Part shown: positions 23,585-36,900 of the stretch, piece after piece | Layout: every line of letters starts with the position of its first letter | Numbering within the stretch: the first letter of the stretch is position 1 | DNA from: Syngnathus acus | Taxonomy: Eukaryota; Chordata; Actinopteri; Syngnathiformes; Syngnathidae | Length of the DNA stretch: 64,000 nt | Assembly: GCF_901709675.1 (NCBI RefSeq) | Contig: NC_051101.1 | Span: 13,164,501 to 13,228,500 of the forward strand | Direction: 5' to 3' | Notes under the pieces: generated by a model | Told to the model about the DNA's origin: nothing | The model's input: the letters and a program-made list of their open reading frames with translations, nothing else | Databases searched by the model: none | Made by a program: the position numbers and the translations under genes

Positions 23585-26500
23585 TCACGCTACCACAGGG
23601 ATTTGTCTTTCGTTAAACACTTCGTCTTTATTGTACTCCGCTTCTCCATCAGGATGGGGCACTTCCGGCTCACTGACCTCCGTCCTCGAGTGGCCCCCCA
23701 CGGACGATTTGTTCCTTCGGACGCTATCTCTGGTGGGTCTGCCCAAGACGCTCCTCAACTGTGTCCAGAAGAAGGCCTGCTGATTAGCCTGCTGAGGCCA
23801 CTCCAGGTAGGTCTTGGTGCTCAGCATCTTCTTCAGCTTGCAATATTTGCTAGGCAAGGAGCTCGGGTCGATGGGCTCCTTCACCACCAGGATGACGTCG
23901 CTAAATGTTTTGCCTATGGCTCGCTGCTGAGCAAAGTATAGCTCGTAGTTGCACCACTCGCTGTTCACAAAGTTCCGCGACAGCACAAATATGACCTGCC
24001 CAGAGAAACAGGAACAAATCATTTATAAATCAATAATTGTTTAGTATCCATGGAAACTTTGCTTGCCAGTCTTAGGAGCAGACATATTAAAGTGGTGCCT
24101 TGAGATACAAGTTTAATTCGTTCAATTCACTCGTGTCTCAAATCGTCTATCTGTATTGAAAGTAATTTTTTTTAGTAAGAAAAATGCCACTCAATATGAT
24201 ATATTGTATATGTATGTATATATATTATATTATGATATCCTCTTGAGTTATGTGACTTACAAAAGGGACGCAATAAAACTGCCCACTGGGTGGCGATGTT
24301 GCTCTAAGTTTATTTCAAATGAGAGGTGGAGACTTGCCGTTCCTTCTCTGTGAAGTCAGCATAATGTGTCAAGACTTCATTTTATTTCACTTAAGTTCAG
24401 TTTATTTTTTTTCTATTTGGCATCCGATTCTCAAACGTCTAAGCTGGTTTCGCTTTGAGGGCACAAAAAAACAGTTCCTCCAGTCAGCTTGCACAACATC
24501 TCTGCCTTACCTTGCGACTGCTCTCGATGTTCTCAATGATGTTGTCGATAATCCAGCGTCCCGGCATGAAGTCCCTCTCGTGTACGCACAGTCGGTAAGG
24601 GTTCCGGTTGTTCTCCAGACACGGCAGCAGATGTTCCCTCACCCATTCGGCGTCCCAGTGGCTGTAAGATATGAAGGCGTGATAGGCGAAAGGTCCGACT
24701 TCTCCGGCGGCTCGCTCCTTGTGTCCTCTGTATTTGGCTCTGATGATCTGATACGTGGCCTTGGTGTACCACGGCAAGTCAAAAATGTAGCAGATAAGCA
24801 TCAGGATGAGGATGACGGCCGCGGTGGTGGTCACGCTGATGATGATGACCAGTCTGACGTCGCACGCCACCTCGCTCGGGAGGTATTTGGATATGACCGT
24901 GTTGAGAAAAGGCTCCGGGTGGTAGCACTTGTAGTTCTCGGGCCAGTCCGTTAGGTTGACCCGTCCTTTGGCCTTGGTGTCCTCGATGAAAGCATGAAGC
25001 TCGCAGGTACAGTGGTACGGGTTGTTCCCAGCTCTCAGGTCAGAGAGTCCGGGCATGAGCTGGAATGATTCCTTGCTCATTAGACCAAAAGAATTCCCGT
25101 CCAACGCCAACCTGAACAGCGAGGGACTCTCCCACTTGGACGGGATGAACTTGATTTTGTTGTCGCTCAAAAGCAACTCCTTCAGGTTGACGGCCTTCTC
25201 GAAGTATCTGACATTTAGCTGGTCTAGGTTGCACGAGGACAGGTCCAGGAAGTGCACGGTGGTGGGCAGACAGTCGAGGCCTTCTGCGGTGAACTGGTTG
25301 TGGTGCGCGATGACTCTGGTGATGTTCTCTTGCCAGACGCAGCCTCGGCTGCTTTGGGCCGATCCCATCTGGTTGCGACTGAAGTCCAACACTTGCAGCC
25401 GGCGGAACTGCCTGGTCAGCGCCGACAAGTCTCTCAAGCTGACCAGCTCGTTGGTGCTCAGGTTGAAGGTGTGAAGGCTGCTCATGGAGTCCCTGTAGTT
25501 ACACAGCTGGTTGAAGACGTACTCATCCCGTAGGCGGTTGTTGGAGACGTCGAGGACCTCCACGCCGTTCATCTCCACCCAGGCGTCGCAAGGAACAGCG
25601 TTGAAGTAGACGTAGCCGATGGACAGGCGCCTGATGTTGTTGAACCAACTAAAACGCCAGTCGAAACGCAGTATGTCGGGATTGCTGATGTACCTGAACG
25701 ACATCGGGAACGGCACGGTTAGCGTTTTTGCCATCAACAAGTCAAGATTTGCTGAGCCGGCGCATCTTACCAGAGATCCAGCGTTTCCAGATGCAGGTTG
25801 GTGATGCTGGATTCGGCACCGCTGTCGGTAAACGTCGGCGAGCGTGCAAAGTCAATGTACTGGAAGCGGACCCTCTTGATGGGGGCCTCTTGCAGATTGG
25901 TCAGGGCCATCCTCAAGAGGTTCTCGTTGAACTTTCCTCTGTGGAAGACCAACTGGTAGGCTGAGACACGGCTCAAACCCTGGAAGATGTCTTCGTCTCC
26001 CGTGTAGTACGAGAACTCAAAGAGGTTGCGGAATTGGATGCCGCCGAAGGTCTTGTTGGCGAGGTCTCGCAAGATGTGACGGAGAGCGCCAGGCCGCTGG
26101 TCGACGGCCATGTCGAAGCCTATCTGGGCAGTCTGGAGAATCCGCAGACTTCCAGGCTCGTAGTAACTTAAATTGGAGGAGCATTTGATAGCGAAAGTTT
26201 GTAACTTGATGTTCTTCAGTGAGTCAAAGTCTTCCTTCTTCAACCCCTCCACCAGAGGGCCACCCAAGGACAGAACCCGCAGTTTGGCCAGCCGTGAGAA
26301 TCCCTCGGCTAATGTAGCGCGCTTGTAAAGGTTGTTGGACATGAAGAGAAACTTTAAGTTCAGCAGAGACGTCAGCACCGAGGCGGGAATCTCTCCCAGG
26401 GAGTTATTGAAGATGTTGAGATGTTCCAGCAGATGGTTGTTCTCGAATGCGTCGTCGTGGATATGCGAGATGTTGTTGAACTGCAGCTTGAGCACGCGGA

Positions 26501-26759
26501 GGCGAGGCAGATGCGCAAAGTCCTCTGAACGGATCGCTTGGAGTTTATTGTAGGATAAGTCGATGTCCTCCAGTGTGGATGGGAAATATCTCCACGGGAC
26601 GCTCTCCAGCTGGCCGCCCAGGCAATTTGCCACGCGGCCCCCGTTGGAGAAGCTGCAGGGTACGTCTCCCGTGGTGCCGGTTAGCGTCGATGGACTCTGG
26701 GTTGGTGACGCGTGTCCTCCGTTAAAGACGCCACTGAGGACGATGAAGGTCCACAACAT
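23585..26759 (-). CDS. tlr18: Toll-like receptor, TLR1 family, TLR18-like
   Basis: A type I membrane pattern-recognition receptor signalling through TIR adaptors. Coding exons 25771-26759, 24511-25693 and 23585-23995 join with GT-AG introns to give 860 residues with no frame break. The start at 26759 opens a signal peptide (MLWTFIVLSGVFNGGHA). Leucine-rich repeats fill residues of about 60-560. An LRR C-terminal cap with paired Cys (NPYHCTCEL) follows. The transmembrane helix is about 611-634. The TIR domain begins at about 665 with box 1 FAYHAFISYS, then the BB loop RDFMPGRW with its signalling Pro, and ends near the FW of box 3. About 50 polar residues follow the TIR. The intron inside the TIR follows SSRK. 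The TLR1-family TIR and LRR cap are clear; TLR18 (also called TLR14/18) is chosen over TLR1 and TLR2 from overall resemblance and chromosomal company. Confidence 0.85.
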
Positions 26760-27578
26760 TGTGACTCACCTGGAGATCACATGCAAAAACGCCCACCATC
26801 AGTGTGCAGAAACCGCAATATAATATCATCTTATTAAATCGGGCCCCAAATGGATGGAAAGGAATCATCCAGAGTGTAATATGGAGAAATTTCTAATAAT
26901 CTCTGTTGGGCTAATTAATGTTTTAGTGTGTAATCAGAGAAACTGTTGATTTGGAACTAGCTCGAGTTGCCATGGTAACCCGCCTCATGTGTGCAATGCC
27001 TGTTGGCAAGATATGAGCTCTTGTTTATCCAGTTTCTTTTCCAACCACTTTCTGTTTTTATCTCCAGCATTTTTCGACAACATTGCCAGTTGGCACACAT
27101 TTAGCCACTTTGCTTGTGGCTGGAACGTTTCGCCACTTCTGATCCTTGTATGGCCATCGAAACATTAATGTGCAATTGATCGAAATTCAATTATCATACT
27201 TCACATAACGAGAAATGTAAAGCATGGAAACATTATAGTTGGAATATTAAAAAAAAATAAATGGGTGTGGAAAATAATACTTTTTGAAAAATAGACTGGA
27301 GAAGAATTTAGCCTTGGCCTGGTTTGTTATTAACTTGCACGGCAGCAGCAGCAGCAGCAAGACTGATTCATCGGAAGGAAATTTTACGCCTACCTATGCC
27401 ATTTATCAGAAGCGGGATTGGTCAGTCTTTATCTATGACACTTTGAAATTGCCGCACCTCCTTCAATGGACTGGCAGCTTGCGAGAAACTAGGTCACGTG
27501 GACCATTGTGTTATTGTTTCCCGTCAAGTGGCTCGTGCGCTGTGGCGAAATGTTAGGTCATAAAGTTCACACTGAAGC

Positions 27579-27627
27579 TATAAAATAGAACCACTAGAGC
27601 CCGCCAAAACGGACTGCTCCTTCTGAG
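27579..27627 (+). promoter_or_regulatory. TATA-box promoter-like element without an assigned gene
   Basis: TATAAAAT at 27579 is followed, at the usual distance, by a short GC-rich stretch. That stretch ends in TTCTGAG|GTAAAG at 27627, a plausible first-exon donor, so the arrangement looks like a TATA promoter with a short first exon on the plus strand. I find no coding exon for it downstream. It is divergent from tlr18. Confidence 0.25.
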
Positions 27628-28021
27628 GTAAAGATAATCAATGCACAAATAATTTTTTCAAAAATCTGCTATATTATGTGGGACCATTTGAACTTTTTGC
27701 ACAAGCAGCATTTGTACTAGCTAACCTGCACGTGATACCTAACAGCATCCTGTTTTGTTGGCTGCTAATATCTTAAGCACCATCTATAAGCAGCAACTTG
27801 CAACGCCGCGTCGTCAGATCTTGTTATGATGTCAGGTTCGTTGGGATATTAGCGAGTCAAAGCTTGTCTTTTCTTGAGGTTTAGCTTTAAATGTTTTTAT
27901 TATTTTTTTAATTGGTGCTGGCAGCGTGCGAGTCGTGCTTGTTGCTCAATCCACCCGCCCAACGAATGATTGAAGAAGAGCTGATTCGGTCACAACCATT
28001 AATTCATTTATTGTTTATTTA

Positions 28022-28191
28022 CCGTAATTTTCGGACTATAAGTCGCACCGGAGTATAAGTCGCACCAGCCATAAAATGCCCAAAAAAGTGAAAAAAACCC
28101 ATATATATGTATATAAATCGCTCCTGAGTATAAGTCGCCCCCCCACCCAAACTATGAAAAAAAACCGCGACTTATAGTCCGAAAATTACGG
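28022..28191. mobile_element. MITE with 25-bp terminal inverted repeats and TA target duplication
   Basis: A 170-bp nonautonomous DNA transposon. The left end CCGTAATTTTCGGACTATA and its continuation AGTCGC are perfectly repeated in inverse orientation at the right end (28167-28191). The element is flanked on both sides by TA (28020-28021 and 28192-28193), the target-site duplication of Tc1/mariner-type insertion. The interior is A/T-rich, with further AGTATAAGTCGC subrepeats and no coding capacity. The GGACTATAAGTCGC motif is widespread in fish genomes. The ends are intact, so the insertion is probably fairly young. Confidence 0.88.
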
Positions 28192-28544
28192 TAGTTTTTT
28201 CAAAATACTTACAACTTTCACCTTAAAGATTTTACTCTATTATATATGATATCAATGTCTTTTCCTCAGACATTTTATTTTTCTTCTAATAAAAAAACAA
28301 ATATTTTCACAGCAGTTAAGCCAATAAAATAAACACTGGAAAAATTCATAGGAATGCCTAAGTCACTTATTAGTCATTTATTTTGGACTAGCCCCGTCTT
28401 TGAGCCGCGTTATGGCTTGGAGCCACCTGTTGAGCAACACTACTCCGAATCACATGTGCATCCATCCATTCAACAACAACAACTCAAATGATGATATTTG
28501 CCGCCGATCGAGTTGCAGTAATTCCCGTCTAAAGTTAAACTCAC

Positions 28545-28620
28545 CTTCTCAGACTCGGTCAGTCAGTTGCTTTCTCTTTCTCCCTCAGCCGTGGTTGCTT
28601 GTTTGAATCGGGGCAGTGTG
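28545..28620 (-). promoter_or_regulatory. Candidate 5' noncoding exon of the tlr18-like gene
   Basis: On the minus strand a consensus donor, GAGAAG|GTGAGT, follows a purine-rich stretch. It lies 1.8 kb upstream of the tlr18 coding start, where an acceptor-like CTCCAG occurs 13 bases before the ATG. Linking the two is inference; the 5' edge is arbitrary. Confidence 0.3.
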
Positions 28621-28629
28621 TCAGAGCAG

Positions 28630-31600
28630 TTTGTATCTATTGGCCGAGCTTACTCCCTGAAGTCCTCACGCTCCCTCCTCTGCGTGTGTATTTTGTGTGT
28701 GTGTGTGGTGTTCAGGAATGAGGAACAGCCTCCAAAATGTGACTTGTTTTTTTTTCCTCGCTCTGCTGACTTTACACAGACTATTGAAAAGTAGAAGTAC
28801 ACCCAAACGTGCTTTATTTTTGCCATGATTTGATTTTGTAATGTATTCATCACAAAAGCACGAGGAAATTCTCTCCTTTACAACATTCCCAGTGAAACTT
28901 TCGGTTTGGTGAGGAAAAGACTAGACTGATTGACAGAATAAAAAAAAGCCTCAAATAATCCATATGTTATTATGCTAAAATATATGCTGATGTGATTGTG
29001 CATAGCAGAATAATTAGTGAGCAGCGTTGTATATGTATAACACTATGCACACATTAATAAGAATTTTTTTTAACACAATCGGTGGAGCAACAAATGTAGA
29101 CTTACAGGCATATATTCTTTATCCTCTGCGAAGAACGGCTAATATTACCGCAGCTCATTTCATTGGGGAAAATAACTAATTTTGAGTTACAAGCACAGTC
29201 GCAGAACAAATGATACATCAACACTAGCCCTGATGACGCAGGCGTCCCATTTTAACTTCTAGACGTTAGTTTTCCTTGCGACTTATTTTGTTTCTCTCCC
29301 TATCAGTGACGCATGTCTGCCAGCTTGTTTTGACATCCATCTTATCGTTATCAGTTTTGACTCGCGCATGCTTGGCTTACGTCTTCCATTGTTCTCATCT
29401 TTGTTTTAATAACTCACTGGTTCCGATTGCAGTTTATGCAGCACCAGCATGGTCAATATGAATACAAGGCATCTCGTTGTGTTCCAGAAGAAACTTTGAC
29501 ATTCAACATGCACCACACATTTCTTCATGATTATACTGTACTCCGTACCGGAATCAAATATTTGGGGGCGGGTACTGACGGGAAAGGTTGGGTGTGGATC
29601 ATTAACTAGCCACGCTAAAGGTCAACGTGTTCTTCGTTCTGAGACGTCTGACCTTCATTGGCCTTTTCCTCCAGACTTGTTCACTTTAAACAAGCTCTTG
29701 TGTCGGAACAAAGAGTATTAAATGCGGGTCTGAGCAACACGGCTCTGAAAATTGAATCATGTTTTTCTTGACAAACAGATAGCACAACATAGCAGAGCAG
29801 CCTCGGCGTACGGGGACATTCCTCTGAGGACAGAAATGTCGAAAATCTGGACCGAGAGGGTCATTAGTTTGAAAAGGTCGTGGAAAAAATGTCCCATTAA
29901 AAAGGCCCTGTCTAAACAGAAGAGTGGCTTTGATTTATCATCCGCAAAGTCCTAAAACCTGTCCCCCAAAGATTGCGACAGCAGGGCACAAAACAATAAG
30001 TTGGTATGCAAAACGCTCATTTAGCAGCAACAACAACCAACCTATTGTGACCACCCCCGGCCGGCCGGCCGGGCGACACACCTCATGGAAACAAAGACGA
30101 AGATTCCCGCTCTACAATTTAGCCCTAATGAAGCCTTTTGAATTCATGTTAAGCAGCATCAGGCACATCTCAAAGTGGAAAACAACTTAAATTGAAGATA
30201 AGTGCTTCGGTCCATAAATAAATGAATAATAGATAAGATCGACGTGAATAATAGATAAGAGCGACTCGTGGCGCAACAGCTTTTCAAAGCTGTTTGTCTT
30301 TTGGAAGTACCTTGAACTTTCTTTGGCAAAAAATGTGCCGGATTGATGTGATTCTTGCCAGCAGATGGTGATGGAATACCGCCCATGCGAGAAGCCTTTA
30401 ACCATTTTGTAACCTGAGCAGTTGCCACACAGTCCGCCCTCACGTCGGCTTCACGTTGGCCGCGATCATCACATGAGAAAATATCGATATTTGACCTTTC
30501 TAGAATAAAACTAAGTTACTCTTGTTGACAATTGGGTAAGAGGGGGGGGAGATGATATGGGGCAGAAATTGGTTCCCAGTTTTAAAATCTAATGTTGTTC
30601 GAGCTCGCGAGCAAGCTCACGAGCTATAGCTAGCGAAATAGCTAGCTAGCTGTAACTCAATGTAGCTCCATAAATGGAAACGTAAAAAACTAAAGGTCAC
30701 TTAAAGTTCTCATTCAGGTGTTGTCAAGTAAAGAACATCTTTTTGTTTATAGTGTAGTCACATTTTATTAATTTTCACCGCACATGTCGAGGTTAACACA
30801 TGTCAATAAGGATTTGTTACATGAATATCTATTGCACCAGATATGACCTTTTAAAAATAATAGCATTATTCATATATTATGACGAACATGAGTACCGTAG
30901 AAAGAGTTGGACACAAAAAAAACAAGACAGCGGGCACGTTTCATTTACATCACTCGAGACCTCAGAGCAATACGACAGCAAGCCACCTCATCCGCATAAA
31001 CACGCCCCCGAAAAGGAACGTAACAAAGATGGCGGGCCGGAGTTCCGATAAGGCAGCCATTTCAAGATGCTTGGAATCCAATTCTGACGCTAGCAGTAAC
31101 CGAAGCAACAGATGTGGTTGAGCTAATCTGTTTGTTGAGTTTGTATTTGGACCACACGCAGGTCCTGACGCGACTACTTCCGAGTTGCCAGGTTGCGATA
31201 TGCTGGAATGCAGCACTGAGGCTTCGTGGCTATAAAGAAGCTTGTATCAAAAAGCTTAGGTTGAACTTAGTCGTCAGGCAGATACGTGACGCGGGTAGCC
31301 GGAGGTGGGAGTGAGTTAAAAAGTCCAAAATAATTCTGAAATCTGAAACTCCACATTTGAAGCAAATCTCAAGTTATTGTGGCAAAAATCGAGTTGAATT
31401 TCTTGCTTCATGAGGTGGCCGCCGCTGCACTGATTAGTTGCCAGGTTTGTGCGCACTACATACAAAAATTTACTTTTCTTGTCACATCATCACGAAATGC
31501 AGATTTCTTTAAAAAAAAAAAAAAAAAAACGTAAACAGACAAGACTTGTCAAGTCATGTAGTTCAAGTCGGTCATGAATACCAAGTTTAAGTCAAGTTTT

Positions 31601-33900
31601 TCATATTTGCCCAGGCAAGTCCCAAGTTCTAGAATTAGCGACTTAAAAACCCTGTAAAGTGAAAATAAATGTTGTTTAAATGTGACACAACTAAGAGGAA
31701 TGTTATAAAAAAAAAAACATGCCAGATTTTGATGATTTAAAACAAAAAGTATGTAAAATGAGAATTCAAAATGCATTTCTTATGAATGTGCAAAATCTCA
31801 CTCCGCCCAAAAATGGCTTCTATCTTGTCGAGAATCTTTTTTTAGTCGGGGGGCTTGTCAGTCACATCACCTCCCTGCTCAGGAATTTAAATAATGACTC
31901 TGAGCTATAAATTGTGGCGTGCAGGGAAGATTTATGGAATGTAGGGATAGCTAGCAAGCTAACAGTATGCTGTCATGCTAGCAAAAGCTGCCAGATAACC
32001 ATTTAGGTAAACAAAGGTGCTTAAGCTTTTCCTGGGCCCTGTTTTACCTACGCCGAGGGGGGGGGGGGAAATCTGGAACACTATCATGCCCATAATCTAG
32101 TACTACTGTCTTTGCATGTTTGTAGCAATTCAAAAAAAAAAAGATTTTTTTTAAATTAGAGATACATTTCTGAATCCACTTTACAGGGTTTTTAAGTTTG
32201 ACTCAAGTCAAGTCATCAGACACGCCCCCCCCAAGCCTGCAACCATTTGATTGGATTAACACAGTTATGGTTTACATGCATTAAAAGGCAGAAACATGTT
32301 GACGATGTTGGCTCAATGCAGCTTTTTAACCATTCGACCTACTTTTAAATGCTTTCAATATCGTCGCGCACCGCCAGCGAGCGAGGAAAGGAAATACGGC
32401 CGTCTCACTTGCACTGCTGTAATCTCAAATAAATGTAGAGGCAGCGAGCCGGCTCCTAATTAGCTAATTAATGACAGCCGGGCCGCAGCGGACGACTCGA
32501 CACGACCGAATGATAATTGTCGGCGCTCTGGAGAACATTCTCATCCGCTACACGACTCTTCAGTTCAGAGACGTAATGTTCTTTCAGCTAAACGTAAAGT
32601 CGGCGCGAACGTACGTGAAGCTCTGTCCGGGGGACGAGCGAGTTTGTTTGTTTTTTTATCGCAGCTTTAAAACCAGTAAGAGAAACTAACAGTTATATAT
32701 CACATTCCAACTATGCCGTTTTAAAAAGAAACTCAAAGCATCGAGACAAACGCTCACGTAAAGAGGCAGCAATGGTAGAAATCAGCACTGCAGGCAGCAA
32801 TAAAATACAGAACATCACAAATCGAAACACAAGCCTTTGTTTTTTTTCTCCTGGTAAAAGTGTTGCCCTTATAACGAGTTGCGTAAATCCTATTTTCGAC
32901 ACCTTGATCACATCTTTGCGTTCTGTCGCGCAGAACCCTTCACCTTAGTTGAAAGGGTTCGGCCCGATGATTTGTCGACTTCGGCCAATCTGAAAAATGG
33001 ACTTTTGGTTTTCGTCATCCATAGGCGCACCAAATATAATTTGCGCCTTTCTGCTCTTGCTAACTTTGCAAAGGCGTTTCCGCACTTGATGTAGTCAAAG
33101 CTGTGACCAAGGTGTCATATCTGATGGCGTCTTGTTAAAAAAGATGCCGCAAAAAAAAAAAAAAAAAAAAAAACCTTGTCTGAAGAGGAGGTGCTGAGAC
33201 ACAGTGATGGTCGGCAACGAGCTCTCGCTCATCCTCGTGACTTCCTGTCCAAAAAATAGATGACTCTTCCTCCCAGCGATGTTGCCCGAGTCCCAGCGAT
33301 CGCACTCTATTTGCACAGACTGCAAAATTGTGCTTAGGAGTTGATGTCCCAGAAGTATTAAGGCTTTAAAAATCTTTTTTTCTTGAAAACTACCAATGAG
33401 ATGTGATGCAAGATGTCTGATATAAGAGCAGTCGTAAAGCTTCACATATCCACAAAGAAGCACAATCTAAGTCAAAATATCCAAAGAAACCATCATTAAA
33501 GAATCGGCTGGCATCGATGTTTTTGTTTTTCAACCCGTCGGATATGTTTAGTTAGTGCGAGAGGGATGGTTCACAAAGAGTCATCATCGGCGCTGGTACT
33601 AAATGTAGGTGGGACCACATAGCGATTAAAATCTGCAAGTCATTAGCAAAAAGCTGAATTTTAGATGATGTCACAAATGGTGACCCTGGATTAAGTATCG
33701 TTTGAAGATGGAAGACAAATTCCATGTTGGAGTTTTGGGTACTGATTCTAATGTGACCAAATGGGGTTCCCCGACTTTTTCGGTCCAAGGATTCCTTACA
33801 AAGATACATTTTCCCCAAAGGACCTTCTCATCATCCAAATGAAACAAAACTACCATGCGTGATGTTTTGTGAGCCAAACCTCCCGTATATCCTGTTACTG
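28630..33900. other. No gene recognised; gene-poor interval
   Basis: Apart from the noncoding candidates near 27.6 and 28.5 kb and the MITE, I see no supported exon between tlr18 and sema7a. There are degenerate AAGTC-rich repeats (31540-31660, 32185-32220), poly-A runs (31511-31530, 33151-33173), a poly-G run near 32060 and a CCGGCCGG palindrome near 30058. Confidence 0.5.
33151..33173. repeat. Poly-A tract
   Basis: 23 consecutive A residues. Confidence 0.85.
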
Positions 33901-33937
33901 GGAGTCATTCAGGATACGTGGTTAGCGCTAGCCACGG

Positions 33938-36900
33938 TTAATGAAGCCAAACGGCGGCCACGGCCAGCAGCAGCGACGGCCCGACGGTCTTGGCCAGCAG
34001 CCGGCCGTGGTTGACCACCTTGAACGAGATGACCTCCACCTTGAAGCCGTCCTCGGTGGCCATGCAACGGAAGACGCCGTCCCTCAGGGGCGTGTCCAGC
34101 GCCGGCCCCAGGACGCAGAAGTCGCCGGAGAAGAGGCAGGGGTAGTTCTTGACGCAGTTGTCCTTCTCCCAGCGGTAGGTGGCGTGGAAGGAACGCACCG
34201 GGCAGGGCAGGAAGATGGAGGTGTTGGAAGGCACCAACACTTCTTTGGGGGAGGTGCGACGCAGCTTGAGGGCTGTTGGAAGAAAGATGCTCTATGCTCA
34301 CTTGTCGGCGATGGTTTAACCTATGAGTCATTGAGTGTGAAATCACCAGAGGTGGGAGTAAGAGTTTGTCAAGTTTCTAGGCTTAACCTTAAATCAAGCA
34401 AGTCGAGTCCCCGTTGAATTTTAAGCAAGTCGTGGGAAGTCATGCCTAGGGTTGAATCGTAAATTAAAGAATGTCATTCTGTGACGTAACTCATTTAGAA
34501 TTACCGTCCCTGAACTCCCTGACAGCTAAACACCTACGGAATGTCAACTAAAATAAACATTTGAGTCCTTATCACCTAAAAACAGAAGTAATATTTTCCT
34601 CTTTAGCTTGAGCAATGCTCTATTTGTAAGAACAGTTCATGAATTGCTTTGTCGTTTCTGAGCGGGCTTTTTTTGGGGGGGGGGGGGGCTAATAAAGTCA
34701 TTGAGTTGAAGAAACGGCTGTAAAGCAATTAAAGCGCCTCGGCTGCATAAATACAAAGACTCCGCCAGTCACAGAGGCTGCACTGCGTCAATTTACAACG
34801 CGGGAGACCAAACACGATCAATAAAAGTAAGTTGTTAAACTGTAAAATCAGAACAACACGCTGTTTATGCGACAAAAAAATGCGGGGAGATAAAAGACTG
34901 ATTTCTGAGAAGTGACAACACACGTCATCGATGTCAATGAGTCAACAGTGAGTTTCTATAGATGTGGAAAAATGAGCTGGCAGATGCTTGTCGCCAGTTG
35001 CATTCTGGACTCTGAACTTGACCCCATCCCGCCTGCATCTTTTTAGGACTCAGCTCAATTATGTGATACTCATCTTTGGCCTGCCGGTTTAATTAAGATA
35101 CAGAGAGAGCAGATAAAAAACAAAGGGCTCACCAGCAGCCTCCCCGCAAACCGACGAATTGGATTGGTCCAGATTCTGAATCAGCGACCTGTTCCGAGAG
35201 AACACACAAAGGACAGATTGCTTTAAAAGGCTCTCGGAACGTAATTAGAAGCCTTGCGAGTGTTCTTTAGAAGCAGCAAGACACTCCTAAATTGCTGCAT
35301 GGACATTTTATGGAGTAAAACCATTAAGGACCGACCGCTGTATGGGTTTGAGTGTGCCAACATACCCAGACGTGACGTTATATCCCGGCGGGATGGCAAT
35401 GCACCTCCTCCTGGCCTTGTCCCAGCCGCAATACGGATCCCGGGAGAGGATGCATTCGCGGCACGTGTCGCCATAGCGACCGCAGTCGGCCAGCGGCAGT
35501 CGCTGGACCTCCATCGCCGTGGCGACGTACAAGTGACCCTACGGCGAAAGCGCGACCACCTTTTACATCCGATCGCTTTGCAATTCATTGCTTTTTTCCA
35601 ATCTAGCTAAGAGCCGTCTTGTTTTCAGACGGGACTCCACCGTCTGGTTTTAGCGGCTGCTTTGTGAAATCTATAACGGAATAGCAAGTAGCCTCATCCA
35701 TCTCTGTAAGAGCATAAAATATTGATTCACAAGATAGCAGAATGCCCCGACGTACCTTTTGGGGGTTGATGGCCATGTTGAGGACAGGCCCCTCGTTGCG
35801 GAACATGGAGTACTGGGAGATGATAAACACCCCTTCGCTGCTATGAAGAACTTTGAGGACCTTTCCTTGTTCTGTTGGCGAAGATAAAGCAGACGGAACT
35901 TTTGGAACATTTCCATTCGTAGGTGGCTGCCGGCCGGGTCAGAAAGAATAAAGAAGTGCACCTACGCGTTCACATTTTTACATCTAAATGTTCAACCAAC
36001 CATCGAATAGTTTGCTAGCTCAAGGCTAAGACATAACGCACAGCTGGCATATAGCGTACAACCGCTACGCTAACACCACCTGCCTGAAATGCCACAACAG
36101 AGACAGAAATTGGCCTAGTTTCTCACAAAAACGTAGATTAGAGCCGAAGCGTAGCGGTCTGACGAATAATCCCAGAGGGAATATTTGTGTAATCTGTCCT
36201 TTTTTCGCCCCGTTGCTTCTTTCTTTCATTCGACAATGAGGCCTTTCATCACATTCCCAGCCTGAGCTGTCCTAACTTTTTTTCTCCCTCAAGCGTCAAA
36301 AACTCTTTTGTCAAAGATAAGGTTTTGGAACGCTCGTTTTAGCCGCTTTATCTCTTTTCCGGCTCTGTTATCAAGATAGTGGATCAGTAGCAGCAGCAGC
36401 AGACGGGGGTGAAAACGGGTGACAGTGCAGAACTTCACTTGAGCTGCTGAGTGGACACATTGGGTTTAGTCGAGCAACAGTCTTTATTTGAAAGCTTGCA
36501 CTCTTGGAGAAAAAGCGCAAAAGTTTTATTGGGGGCTTTAGCTCGGGCAGGCACTTCAACTCTTTGAGAAATTCAAACGGCAACGGCGCTTTGGTTGTGA
36601 CGATAATCTCGCATAGATTAGAAACAAACATTTTCATATGGTTCTAAATCCTCCCAATGGCCCCCTTGTGGCCAACTCCTCCTCACTTAAAACCACTTTT
36701 TTGATCTCTCTTTTGTGACCGTATAAAGCCATGCCTTTTGCAACATTTGGACACAAGCTGATTTTTTAGCCTCCGTTGTTAAACCGACCCGTAAAATTCG
36801 CCAGCGTTGATGATTTGAAATCGGTTCGTCTGTGCGTGGACATGTCAAAAAGCTTTTTGAAAACTTCGATTTTCGTTCTTCCCAGTTGCCCATCGATGTT

